Shown: positions 16,777 through 26,260 of the stretch, one piece after another | How the letters are laid out: every line of letters starts with the position of its first letter | Position numbering within the stretch: the first letter of the stretch is position 1 | Assembly: GCA_008933805.1 (NCBI GenBank) | Contig: WBUH01000005.1 | Coordinates: 1 to 64,000 of the forward strand | Length of the DNA stretch: 64,000 bases | Origin: Bacteroidota bacterium | GTDB taxonomy: Bacteria > Bacteroidota > Bacteroidia > UBA8524 | Direction: 5' to 3' | Notes under the pieces: model-generated | Databases searched by the model: none | What the model was told of the DNA's origin: nothing | Seen by the model: the letters and a program-made list of their open reading frames with translations, nothing else | Translations under genes and position numbers: made by a program

Positions 16777-17301
16777 TACCCAAGGAAATTTTGAATACGG
16801 TTTGCACCCCAATGTCCTCCTCGGGAGGAGGATTCAGGAGGAAGAAAACAGAAGCAAGTCAAAAAGTGAAATCAAGCCCCGACTGCGGGGGACAATGAAC
16901 GTCGAACAAGTATGTGATACCCAAGGGAATTTTGAATACGGTTGGCACCCCAATGTCCTCCTCGGGAGGAGGATTTAGGAGGAGGAAAACAGAAGTAAGT
17001 CAAAAAGTGAAATCAAGCTCTCGGCTACGGGGGACAATGAACGTCGAACAAGTATATGATTCCCAAGGAAATTTTGAATACGGTTTGCACCCCAATGTCA
17101 TCCTCGGGAGGAGGATTTAGGAGGAGGAAAACAGAAGTAAGTCAAAAAGTGAAATCAAGCCCCGACTGCGGAGGACAATGAACGTCGAATAAGTGTTTGA
17201 TACCCAAGGAAATTTTGAATACGGTTTGCACCCCAATGTCCTCCTCGGGAGGAGGATTTAGGAGGAGGAAAACAGAAGTAAGTCAAAAAGTGTAATCAAG
17301 C
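16732..17301 (+). repeat. Tandem array, four units of about 141 bp
   Basis: Units begin near 16732, 16877, 17018 and 17160 and end at 17301 (periods about 145, 141, 142, 141). Each contains a GC-rich palindrome at the start, GGACAATGAACGTCGAACAAGT, the palindrome CCTCCTCGGGAGGAGG and the tail CAAAAAGTGAAATCAAG. Differences are mainly point substitutions. The array fills most of the gap to the next gene; 17302-17396 shows nothing further. Short open frames across the units are by-products of the repeats. There are no unique spacers, so it is not a CRISPR. Confidence 0.93.
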
Positions 17302-17396
17302 CCCGACCCGCTTAGGAGAACGAACGAATCTTAACAATCGAAAACGCTACTCAAAAAGTTTGCTCCTTCGAGCGTGGTGATTATTGCGTAAAGACT

Positions 17397-17771
17397 TTAC
17401 GCCATCAAGACAAGTATGAATCCGACCAATGCCGGAACTCCTTGTTTGAAAAATATACTCTTATCGGCTGAAATGGCTCCGAAAATTGCAGCCACAATAA
17501 TACAGCCAAGGAAAAATAATGCAATATTATGTTGCCATATACTATCTGTGATGAGTAGCGACCAAATAAGACCCGCAGCCAAAAAACCGTTATAAAGCCC
17601 TTGATTAGCAGCTAATCCTTTTGTGTCGTGAAATAAATGTTCCGGCAAGGACTTGAATGTTTTTTTGCCTTTGGTTTCCCAAGCAAACATTTCAATCCAT
17701 AAAATGTACAAGTGCTCAAGTGCTACTGCTCCAACAATTATTTTTGCAATAATTCCTACGGTTCCTTCCAT
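17397..17771 (-). CDS. DUF1304 family membrane protein
   Basis: A 124-residue integral membrane protein with four predicted transmembrane helices (about residues 4-24, 54-72, 79-97, 104-123). The family signature AVALEHLYILWIEMFAW is in the first helix region, and NQGLYNGFLAAGLIWSLL is in the second. DUF1304 proteins are small inner-membrane proteins of unknown function. It is transcribed alone, and its 3' end meets the DUF559-associated array. Confidence 0.9.
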   Translation of the reverse strand: MEGTVGIIAKIIVGAVALEHLYILWIEMFAWETKGKKTFKSLPEHLFHDTKGLAANQGLYNGFLAAGLIWSLLITDSIWQHNIALFFLGCIIVAAIFGAISADKSIFFKQGVPALVGFILVLMA

Positions 17772-17950
17772 AAATACATTGATTATTGAAACAAATTTAC
17801 AAAATATCTTTTGCCCTGAGCTAACAGAAACATATTGAAAATCAAATCAATAAGCTACCCTACTAAATCACGCCTTCACTTTTTTTGATGCCCTTCATAA
17901 AAGCCTAATTGTCAACCGACAACGCCTTTTATAAACACTTTAAAATAAAA

Positions 17951-17971
17951 AAGCACCCTTGTGGGGTGCTT
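17951..17971 (-). terminator. Intrinsic terminator after ndk
   Basis: A stem AAGCACCC / GGGTGCTT with a 5-nt loop. On the minus strand it follows the ndk stop and is trailed by TTTTTTATTTTA. Confidence 0.88.
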
Positions 17972-17999
17972 AGTATCTTAAAAAGGCAAAAGCCTTAAA

Positions 18000-18419
18000 T
18001 TAAAACCTCTCTAGTTGTGAGAAGAAGAAATTACCTTCAATAGCGGCATTTTCGTCGCTATCGCTACCGTGTATTGCGTTAGCATCAATGCTTTTTGCAT
18101 ACAGGTTACGGATAGTACCGGGTTCAGCTTTTTGAGGGTCAGTGGCGCCAATTAGCTTACGGAAATCTTCAACTGCGTTGTCTTTTTCCAAAATTGCAGC
18201 TACAATAGGTCCGCTGCTCATAAAATCAACCAACTCTTTGTAAAAAGAGCGTTCTTTATGCACCTCGTAAAATTGTCCGGCCCTTTCAGGGGTAAGGTAG
18301 GTGTACTTCATGGCTTTGATAGCAAAGCCGGCTTCAGTAATCTTGTTCAAAATGTTGCCTATGTGGCCGTTCTTCACGCCATCAGGCTTAATCATTGTAA
18401 ATGTCTGGTTGGTAGCCAT
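18000..18419 (-). CDS. ndk: Nucleoside diphosphate kinase
   Basis: A 139-residue cytosolic enzyme that moves the gamma-phosphate among nucleoside di- and triphosphates. It opens with [16 protein letters not shown]. The catalytic His is in [12 protein letters not shown] (about residue 115), the canonical NxxHGSDS motif. Length is normal for bacterial Ndk. It is divergent from nrnA with 72 bp between starts and ends in its own terminator. It balances nucleotide pools with guaB and the pur genes elsewhere in the window. Confidence 0.96.
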   Translation of the reverse strand: MATNQTFTMIKPDGVKNGHIGNILNKITEAGFAIKAMKYTYLTPERAGQFYEVHKERSFYKELVDFMSSGPIVAAILEKDNAVEDFRKLIGATDPQKAEPGTIRNLYAKSIDANAIHGSDSDENAAIEGNFFFSQLERF

Positions 18420-18491
18420 TCTTCTTAAATTTTCCGCGAAATTATGATTTAATCTTCATTTTAGCGACATTTGCGCCAAATTTAAAATTAC

Positions 18492-19502
18492 GTGAACGCC
18501 GCATCGAGGGTAAAAGAAATTCTAGAAAAAACGCGCTCGCCGCGCATTGTTATCACCACCCACCACAAACCCGATGCCGACGCATTAGGCTCATCGCTGG
18601 CCTTGTATAACTTTTTCAAAAAGCTGGGGTACTTCACCACTGTTATCTCGCCTACTGATTATCCTTCGTTTTTAAACTGGATGCCGGGCGAAGAAAAAGT
18701 TTTTGTGTACGAGTTTCATCCTGAAAAATGCCGCGATTTTGCATTGAACGCCGATATCATCTTCTGCCTTGATTTTAACTCTTTAAAACGTATTAACGAG
18801 TTTGGTAACGATGTGCGTGAAAGCAAAGCGGTAAAAGTGCTTATTGACCACCATCTTGAAAAAGAAGGTTTTGAAGATATTGACCTTTGGGACACTACTG
18901 CCAGCTCTACCGCTGAGTTGATATACCGCTTTATTGTTGATTTTGGCGGTAAAGAGCACGTAGATAAAGACATTGCCGGATGCTTGTATGCTGGTATTAT
19001 GACCGATACAGGTTCTTTCCGTTTTGATAGTGTTAAACCCAACACCCACCGCATTGCGGCTGAATTGTTGGAAACCGGTGTTGAGCACTGGAAAATACAC
19101 AACCACATTTTTGATAGTTTCACGGCATCGCGTTGGCAATTTGTAGGCTATATCCTTAGCAACAAAATGGAAGTGCTGGAAGGATTGAACACAGTAATAA
19201 TAACAGTTACTGCCGAAGAGTTGAAACAATACAACATAAAAACGGGTGATACCGAAGGATTGGTTAACTTTGGCCTGAGTATTAAGGGCATCGAGTTGGC
19301 CGTGTTGATAGTTGACCGTACTGTGTTGGTGAAGATGAGTTTTAGAGGCAAGGGACGTTTCCCTGCCAATAAATTTGCCCGTGAGTTTTTTGAAGGCGGC
19401 GGCCACTTTAGCGCAGCAGGCGGACAATCAAGCCTGTCGTTAGAAGAAACCGTTGCCAAGTTTAAAAACGCAATTGTTAGCTACAAAGAATATTTAACTT
19501 AA
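18492..19502 (+). CDS. nrnA: DHH/DHHA1 phosphoesterase, NrnA-type oligoribonuclease / pAp phosphatase
   Basis: A 336-residue cytosolic phosphoesterase that degrades oligoribonucleotides of two to a few bases and can hydrolyse 3'-phosphoadenosine 5'-phosphate. It shows the N-terminal DHH domain with HHKPDADALGSSLAL, IFCLDFNSLKRI and VLIDHHLEKEGF, then the DHHA1 domain ending FFEGGGHFSAAGGQSS. It starts with GTG, 72 bp from the divergent ndk; an ACATTTGCG box 14-22 bases upstream could be the -7 element. The first FKBP gene follows after 9 bp, so the two may be cotranscribed. Confidence 0.93.
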   Translation: MNAASRVKEILEKTRSPRIVITTHHKPDADALGSSLALYNFFKKLGYFTTVISPTDYPSFLNWMPGEEKVFVYEFHPEKCRDFALNADIIFCLDFNSLKRINEFGNDVRESKAVKVLIDHHLEKEGFEDIDLWDTTASSTAELIYRFIVDFGGKEHVDKDIAGCLYAGIMTDTGSFRFDSVKPNTHRIAAELLETGVEHWKIHNHIFDSFTASRWQFVGYILSNKMEVLEGLNTVIITVTAEELKQYNIKTGDTEGLVNFGLSIKGIELAVLIVDRTVLVKMSFRGKGRFPANKFAREFFEGGGHFSAAGGQSSLSLEETVAKFKNAIVSYKEYLT

Positions 19503-19511
19503 ACCGCATAA

Positions 19512-20882
19512 ATGAAAATTAACACCCTTGCAGGCCTTTTTGCAGCACTGCTTATTGTTGTTACAAGTGCTTGTAACAAAGGTTTTAGAACCACCGACGA
19601 AGGTCTGAAATATATGTACCTTGTAGAATCTGACACCAGCGAAGTAGCCGGTGAAGGCGGGTACTTAAAATTCCATTTCGTAATTAAAAGTGCTACCGAT
19701 TCATTAATCAACAGCACTTACCAAAATGGAGCTTTGCCAACTGAAATGTTGGTGCCTCCTCCTACTTACGATGGATGTTTGTTTGGCGGTCTTGCTTTGC
19801 TAAAAGGCGGTGATAGCGTTCAGTTTAAAGTAGTGGCTGATTCATTCTTCTCTAAAACAGCTCGCGGCACAATGCCTCCGTTTGTAAAAGCAGGTGAAGA
19901 AATTACCATTACTGTAGCAGTAGTAGCCAGCAAAAGCAAAGAAACTTTTGATAAAGAACAAGCTGATAAAAAGCAAAAAGAAGTAGAAGAAGCTCAAAAA
20001 GTATTGGTAGCTGAAACTAAACAACTTGAGCAAGCTGCTAAAATGTATGGTGTTGCTGATAAATTACAGCGTACTCCTAGCGGTTTGATGTATGTGAAAA
20101 TGAAAGAAACCACCGGCAAAACTGCTATAAATGGTGATGTTGCAGGGTTCTTCTACCGTGGTACATTCTTAGACGGTAAAGAGTTTGACAGTAACATTGG
20201 CAAAGAAGCCTTTACGGTAGCAGTTGGCCAAGGCGGTGCTATTGCAGGCTGGATGGAAGTAGTTGATAAGATTAAAGTAGGCGAAAAATGGATGCTGTTT
20301 GTACCCTCAAGCCTTGCTTATGGTAAAGAAGGTGCTGGTCCGATAGGTCCAAACACCCCGCTTATTTTTGAAATGGAGTTGAACAGCATTAAAACTGCTG
20401 AGCAAATACAAAAAGAACGCGAAGAGAAAGAAAAGAAACTGAAAGCCGAAGAAGCTCAAAAAATTTCATCTTTCTTAAAGAAGAAAAACTACAAAAACCT
20501 TCAAAAACTAACCATTGGTGAAGGTACAGTACATTACGTGATTGAGAATGCCGGTATTGGCGGTTTGCCAATGGAAGGCGATAACATCAGCGTAAAAGTA
20601 CGTGCGTTTGATTTGGACGGTAAAGCAATTGCTGACCTTACTATGGAAAACCCTCCTGTAAATGGTCCGTTAAGCAAAAACATGTTGCCTCCTGCTATGT
20701 ACGAAGTAATGCTGAAAATGAAGAAAAGCGGCACTGCCCGTTTTGTTTGTGCATCTGAGTACTTCCAAGGCAGCCAAGGCGGCGGTGCAATACCTCCCTT
20801 CACTCCTGTAATGGTTGAGCTTGAATTGTTAGACATTTCAAAAGAAGCTCCCAAAGGTGCTGCTCCCCAACATGGTAACTAA
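19512..20882 (+). CDS. FKBP-type peptidyl-prolyl isomerase lipoprotein with three FKBP-like domains
   Basis: A 456-residue exported lipoprotein. Lipobox VTSAC places the lipidated Cys at about residue 21. There are three FKBP-like segments: residues about 45-140 (degenerate), about 185-295 (canonical, with GTFLDGKEFDSN, AIAGWMEVVDKIKVGEKW, LAYGKEGAGPIGPNTPLIFE) and about 350-450 (degenerate). Two lysine/glutamate-rich helical linkers join them (about 145-180 and 297-325). Only the middle domain keeps the residues expected for catalysis, so the outer two may bind chains or dimerise, as in FkpA/Mip relatives. It probably folds proteins in the periplasm. A second FKBP gene follows 11 bp downstream. 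Confidence 0.9.
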   Translation: MKINTLAGLFAALLIVVTSACNKGFRTTDEGLKYMYLVESDTSEVAGEGGYLKFHFVIKSATDSLINSTYQNGALPTEMLVPPPTYDGCLFGGLALLKGGDSVQFKVVADSFFSKTARGTMPPFVKAGEEITITVAVVASKSKETFDKEQADKKQKEVEEAQKVLVAETKQLEQAAKMYGVADKLQRTPSGLMYVKMKETTGKTAINGDVAGFFYRGTFLDGKEFDSNIGKEAFTVAVGQGGAIAGWMEVVDKIKVGEKWMLFVPSSLAYGKEGAGPIGPNTPLIFEMELNSIKTAEQIQKEREEKEKKLKAEEAQKISSFLKKKNYKNLQKLTIGEGTVHYVIENAGIGGLPMEGDNISVKVRAFDLDGKAIADLTMENPPVNGPLSKNMLPPAMYEVMLKMKKSGTARFVCASEYFQGSQGGGAIPPFTPVMVELELLDISKEAPKGAAPQHGN

Positions 20883-20893
20883 TTAAAATCTCT

Positions 20894-21730
20894 ATGATAC
20901 TTAAAAAAGGCAGGCTACTACTAACCCTCGGGTTGCTGCTCAGTAGCCTGCCTTTTTTTGCTCAAGATACTATCAGCGGCAGTGCTGGCATACAGGTAGT
21001 TTTTAAAGAACACGGCTCAGGCCTTAGCCTTGCCGGAAAAAAATTTGCCAATTGCCATTTTGTAATAAAAACCCAACAAGGTGTTGAGATTAAAAACACC
21101 TATAAACAAGGCAGCGCTCAAGTAATTTCGTTAGTTGACGACCCCTGGAAACAGGCATGGATAAACACCCTACGCTTGCTTAAAGTGGGCGACGATGTGC
21201 GCATAAACATCCCCGATACAACAGTTGTAAAATACTGGCAGGCGTTTTTACCTACCCAGCCTTTTAAGCCATTCCCGCTTCAAATACGTTTTTTGGTGTT
21301 AGGCACTTATGATGAATTACCCCCCGATGTAGTGGTGGTTGATGATAAACAAACCAAAATACCGCCTCCGTTTAATATTATCGGTAAAGACACCATAAAG
21401 CTAAAAAGCGGGTTGAAATACATAATAGCGCACGATAACCCCGAAGGCGATCAAGCCTACAACGGGCGTACGGTAGAGGTGCATTACACAGGCTATTTTG
21501 AAGACGGCAGCGTTTTTGATGCTTCGTACCCTACGGGGCATACGTTTAAATTTATACTGGCAAACGCCCATGTAATTGCAGGTTGGGATGAGGGCATACG
21601 TTTGATGAAAACCGGTGATAAATTCCGCTTTATCATTCCGCCTAAATTGGGTTACGGTGATAAAAAAGAGGGCTTGATACCGCCCAATAGTACCCTTATA
21701 TTTGATGTTGAACTGATTTCTGTTGATTAA
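20894..21730 (+). CDS. Secreted FKBP-type peptidyl-prolyl isomerase
   Basis: A 278-residue protein with a signal peptide (about 1-23, ending FFAQD). An N-terminal degenerate FKBP-like region (about 30-135) precedes a canonical C-terminal FKBP domain (about 165-278) with EVHYTGYFEDGSVFDASY, VIAGWDEGIRLMKTGDKFRF, LGYGDKKEGLIPPNSTLIFD. It is expected in the periplasm. The layout repeats that of the preceding gene, which suggests duplication; the pair is probably cotranscribed with nrnA and perhaps rfbB, which begins nine bases after it. Confidence 0.9.
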   Translation: MILKKGRLLLTLGLLLSSLPFFAQDTISGSAGIQVVFKEHGSGLSLAGKKFANCHFVIKTQQGVEIKNTYKQGSAQVISLVDDPWKQAWINTLRLLKVGDDVRINIPDTTVVKYWQAFLPTQPFKPFPLQIRFLVLGTYDELPPDVVVVDDKQTKIPPPFNIIGKDTIKLKSGLKYIIAHDNPEGDQAYNGRTVEVHYTGYFEDGSVFDASYPTGHTFKFILANAHVIAGWDEGIRLMKTGDKFRFIIPPKLGYGDKKEGLIPPNSTLIFDVELISVD

Positions 21731-21738
21731 TACCTTTT

Positions 21739-22800
21739 ATGGCTGATAAAAAAATATTGATAACCGGTGGTGCCGGCTTTATAGGCTCACACGTAGTGAG
21801 GTTGTTTGTAAACAAATACCCTAACTACCAAATTTTTAACCTTGATAAACTTACTTACGCAGGCAACCTTAAAAACCTGACGGATATTGAAAACAGCCCT
21901 AACTACACGTTTGTAAAAGCTGATATTGTTGACGGGGAAGCCATGAAACGTTTGTTTGAAGAACATCGTTTTGACGGGGTACTGCATTTGGCTGCCGAAT
22001 CGCACGTTGACCGCTCTATTACGCATCCTTTGGATTTTGTGAATACGAATGTAATTGGTACGGTTAATTTGTTGAACGCTGCCCGCGATGTATGGAAAAC
22101 CGACGGTATGGAAAGCAAACTGTTTTACCATATTAGTACGGATGAGGTATACGGCTCGTTAGATGAAGGTGGATTTTTTTACGAGACTACCGCCTACGAC
22201 CCGCAATCGCCCTACTCTGCTTCAAAAGCCAGCAGCGACCATTTTGTACGTGCCTATAACAATACCTACAAACTGCCGATTGTAATTACTAATTGCAGCA
22301 ATAACTACGGCCCTAACCAGTTTCCTGAAAAACTGATACCCCTTTGTATTAACAACATTCTTAACAATAAGCCATTGCCCATTTACGGTAAGGGTGAAAA
22401 CGTACGCGATTGGTTGTACGTGGTTGACCACGCCCGCGCTATTGATGTGGTATTTCACCATGGAAAAATGGGTGAAACTTATAACATCGGCGGTTTTAAC
22501 GAGTGGAAAAACATTGATTTGGTGAAGGTGATTTGCCGCGTGATGGATAAGAAACAAGGCAATCCTGAAGGTACGGCTGAAAAGCTGATTACCTACGTTA
22601 CCGACCGTGCCGGCCATGACCTTCGTTATGCGATTGAAGCCCATAAAATAATGAACGAACTGGGCTGGCAACCATCATTACAGTTTGAAGAAGGGATTGA
22701 AAAAACCATTGATTGGTACCTTGCCAACAAACAATGGATGGAAGAAATTACCAGTGGTGATTACATGAACTATTACGAGAAGATGTACTCTTCTCGATAA
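21739..22800 (+). CDS. rfbB: dTDP-glucose 4,6-dehydratase
   Basis: A 353-residue short-chain dehydrogenase/reductase of the extended type that makes dTDP-4-keto-6-deoxyglucose for LPS and exopolysaccharide sugars. NAD loop ITGGAGFIGSHVVRLF is at about residues 7-22; AAESHVDRSIT and the catalytic region ISTDEVYGSL and YSASKASSDHFVRAY (YxxxK) follow, with the substrate-binding NCSNNYGPNQFPEKLIPL and GHDLRYAIEA. Length is normal. The usual partners rfbA, rfbC and rfbD are not nearby, so it stands apart from its pathway. A repeat-rich region follows. Confidence 0.94.
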   Translation: MADKKILITGGAGFIGSHVVRLFVNKYPNYQIFNLDKLTYAGNLKNLTDIENSPNYTFVKADIVDGEAMKRLFEEHRFDGVLHLAAESHVDRSITHPLDFVNTNVIGTVNLLNAARDVWKTDGMESKLFYHISTDEVYGSLDEGGFFYETTAYDPQSPYSASKASSDHFVRAYNNTYKLPIVITNCSNNYGPNQFPEKLIPLCINNILNNKPLPIYGKGENVRDWLYVVDHARAIDVVFHHGKMGETYNIGGFNEWKNIDLVKVICRVMDKKQGNPEGTAEKLITYVTDRAGHDLRYAIEAHKIMNELGWQPSLQFEEGIEKTIDWYLANKQWMEEITSGDYMNYYEKMYSSR

Positions 22801-22822
22801 GATACAGAGAGACCGCTTTAAT

Positions 22823-22954
22823 GTCTTTCTGAGCGATAGCGAAGAACCTTATTACAACTGTGTTAACAAAACTGGATAAAATGCTTCCTTCGTCGGCATG
22901 ACAGCGGCAAGTGCGGCTGCCCTGTCCTGAGCCTGTCGAAGGAGTGCGGCTGGC
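22823..22954 (+). repeat. Left arm of the inverted repeat around the GIY-YIG gene
   Basis: From GTCTTTCTGAGCGATAGCG to GGAGTGCGGCTGGC. Its reverse complement is found at 23321-23516 with few mismatches over about 98 bp (GTTAACA and GACAGCGGCAAGTGCGGC blocks) plus the distal TTCG-rich part, where the right arm has an extra insertion. Confidence 0.9.
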
Positions 22955-22992
22955 TAAGATTTACAATTACCAATAACTGCGTATTAACGGCT

Positions 22993-23295
22993 ATGAAACA
23001 ATACGTTGTTTACATATTACGATGCGCGGATAACTCCTATTATATTGGGTTTACAACAGATGTTGAGAGACGGCTTGCCGAACACCAAAATGGCAAGTAC
23101 GAACGTGGTTATACATTTAGTCGCAGACCTGTTAGGTTGTTATATTTTGAATATTACGCAACCAAGCTACAGGCTACTTTGCGTGAAAAACAGTTGAAAG
23201 GTTGGAGCAGGGCTAAAAAGCAGGCTTTGATTGCTGAGAGCTATGAGCGTTTAGAACGCTTATCAAAAAACTATACCCAATTTCTAAAACTGTAA
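22993..23295 (+). CDS. GIY-YIG nuclease domain protein (URI/YhbQ-like)
   Basis: A 100-residue single-domain protein of the GIY-YIG nuclease superfamily. The two halves of the motif are YVVYIL and YYIGFTTDVERRLAEH. The catalytic Arg is in ERRL, and the conserved Glu appears in LQATLREKQLKGWSR, followed by the usual C-terminal helix. Small stand-alone members are common, and their natural substrate is not established. It is the only gene between the two arms of a long inverted repeat, which makes it a candidate for the protein that moves or maintains that repeat. Confidence 0.9.
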   Translation: MKQYVVYILRCADNSYYIGFTTDVERRLAEHQNGKYERGYTFSRRPVRLLYFEYYATKLQATLREKQLKGWSRAKKQALIAESYERLERLSKNYTQFLKL

Positions 23296-23320
23296 AATCA
23301 TGGAGAGCTAATTGAGTCAC

Positions 23321-23516
23321 GCCAGCCGCACTCCTTCGGCAAGTTCAGAACTTTGCCGCGTACTCTTCGGCAGGCTCAGGACAGGGCAGCCGCACTCTTT
23401 TGGAAAGCTCAGGACTTTGTCGCCGCACTTGCCGCTGTCATGCTGACGAGGGAAGCATCTTATCCAGTTTTGTTAACACAGTTGTAATAAGGTTCTTCGC
23501 TATCGCTCAGAAAGAC
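23321..23516 (-). repeat. Right arm of the inverted repeat around the GIY-YIG gene
   Basis: This starts GCCAGCCGCACTCCTTCGGC and ends GCTATCGCTCAGAAAGAC. It pairs with 22823-22954 and is longer by insertions of a CTCTTTTGGAAAGCTCAGGA type block. The two arms enclose about 370 bp that hold only the GIY-YIG gene. Confidence 0.88.
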
Positions 23517-23900
23517 AGGGAGGGTACTGATAGCATTCCGTCATTCCCGCGCAGGCGGGAATCTATCCACTAAAAAGTTGTGTATGATAACAACCAACCG
23601 CACTCCTTCGACAGGCTCAGGACTTTGCAGCCGCACCCTTCGGCAAGCTCAGGATTTAGCAACCGCACTCTTTTGGAAAGCTCAGGACTTTGCTGCCGCA
23701 CTTACCGCTGTCATGCTGACGAAGGAAGCATCTTATCTCGCTTTGTTAACACAGTTGTAATAAGGTTCTTCGCTATCGCTCAGAAAGACAGGGTGGGTGC
23801 TGATAGCATTCCGTCATTCCCTCGCAGGCGGGAATCTATCCACTAAAAAATTGTGAATGACAACAACCAACCGCACTCCTTCGGCAGGCTCAGGACAAGT
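23422..23900. repeat. Direct repeat with period about 273 bp, downstream of the GIY-YIG gene
   Basis: The block with GCTGTCATGCTGACGA, GTTAACACAGTTGTAATAAG, CGCTATCGCTCAGAAAGACA, GATAGCATTCCGTCATTCCC and GCGGGAATCTATCCACTAAA occurs at 23434 and again at 23707. It is interleaved with CTTCGGCAGGCTCAGGAC type elements seen four or more times between 23330 and 23900. Together with the right arm this fills the 745-bp gap before gyrB; no gene is supported there. Confidence 0.88.
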
Positions 23901-23968
23901 CAACCGCACTCTTGGCAGGCGTAAGGTAAAGCGGTTGCGAAGGCATTTGTGAAAAGAAGCAAATAAAA

Positions 23969-23999
23969 AACCCCGTTGCTACTGATGAGCAACGGGGTT
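23969..23999. terminator. Intrinsic terminator after gyrB (bidirectional design)
   Basis: A stem AACCCCGTTGCT / AGCAACGGGGTT with loop ACTGATG. T-rich runs flank it on both strands (TTTTAGTTTT plus; TTTTTTATTT minus). It follows the gyrB stop on the minus strand. Confidence 0.92.
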
Positions 24000-24040
24000 T
24001 TAGTTTTATACGGATTAACTAATTTCTGATAACCTGATAA

Positions 24041-26032
<1,992 letters not shown>

Positions 26033-26078
26033 CTAAACGCTGAATATTCAAAGGTTTGCAAGGGTTTTAAGTACCCAA

Positions 26079-26100
26079 TTATCCACGCGCTTGTGGATAT
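26079..26100. promoter_or_regulatory. Inverted pair of DnaA-box-like sites upstream of gyrB
   Basis: TTATCCACG on the plus strand and ATATCCACA on the minus strand are near-matches to the TTATNCACA box. They are arranged head to head as TATCCAC-GCGCTT-GTGGATA, about 80 bases upstream of the gyrB start, in the 264-bp gap between divergent genes. This could be a DnaA-controlled promoter or an isolated palindrome; two sites are too few to call an origin. Confidence 0.4.
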
Positions 26101-26232
26101 GTTTTGGCAGTCAGTAATAGCACCGCCCTATACATGCAAATGTTATGCTAGAAATGTACTTATGAAAACTTATGCCATATCCGTAAAGTGTAAAATTATG
26201 ATGGTCATTTCTTAAAATACCCTGCAATTTTC

Positions 26233-26241
26233 TACCTTTCG
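26233..26241 (+). promoter_or_regulatory. Putative -7 box upstream of the exported orphan gene
   Basis: TACCTTTCG resembles the TAnnTTTG element and lies 19 bases before the ATG at 26261. No clear -33 element was found. Confidence 0.3.
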
Positions 26242-26260
26242 CCTCAGGTTTTATCGTGGT

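Noticed and set aside
16649-17120. Open frames across the 141-bp repeats
   Set aside because: The same peptide repeats with each unit and the frame breaks with the 142-bp period; no independent coding signal.
16732-17301. CRISPR array
   Set aside because: Units are contiguous with no unique spacers, units are about 141 bp and no cas gene is near.
23422-23900. Open frames in the repeats after the GIY-YIG gene
   Set aside because: They consist of the repeated CTTCGGCAGGCTCAGGA-type elements and have no independent support.
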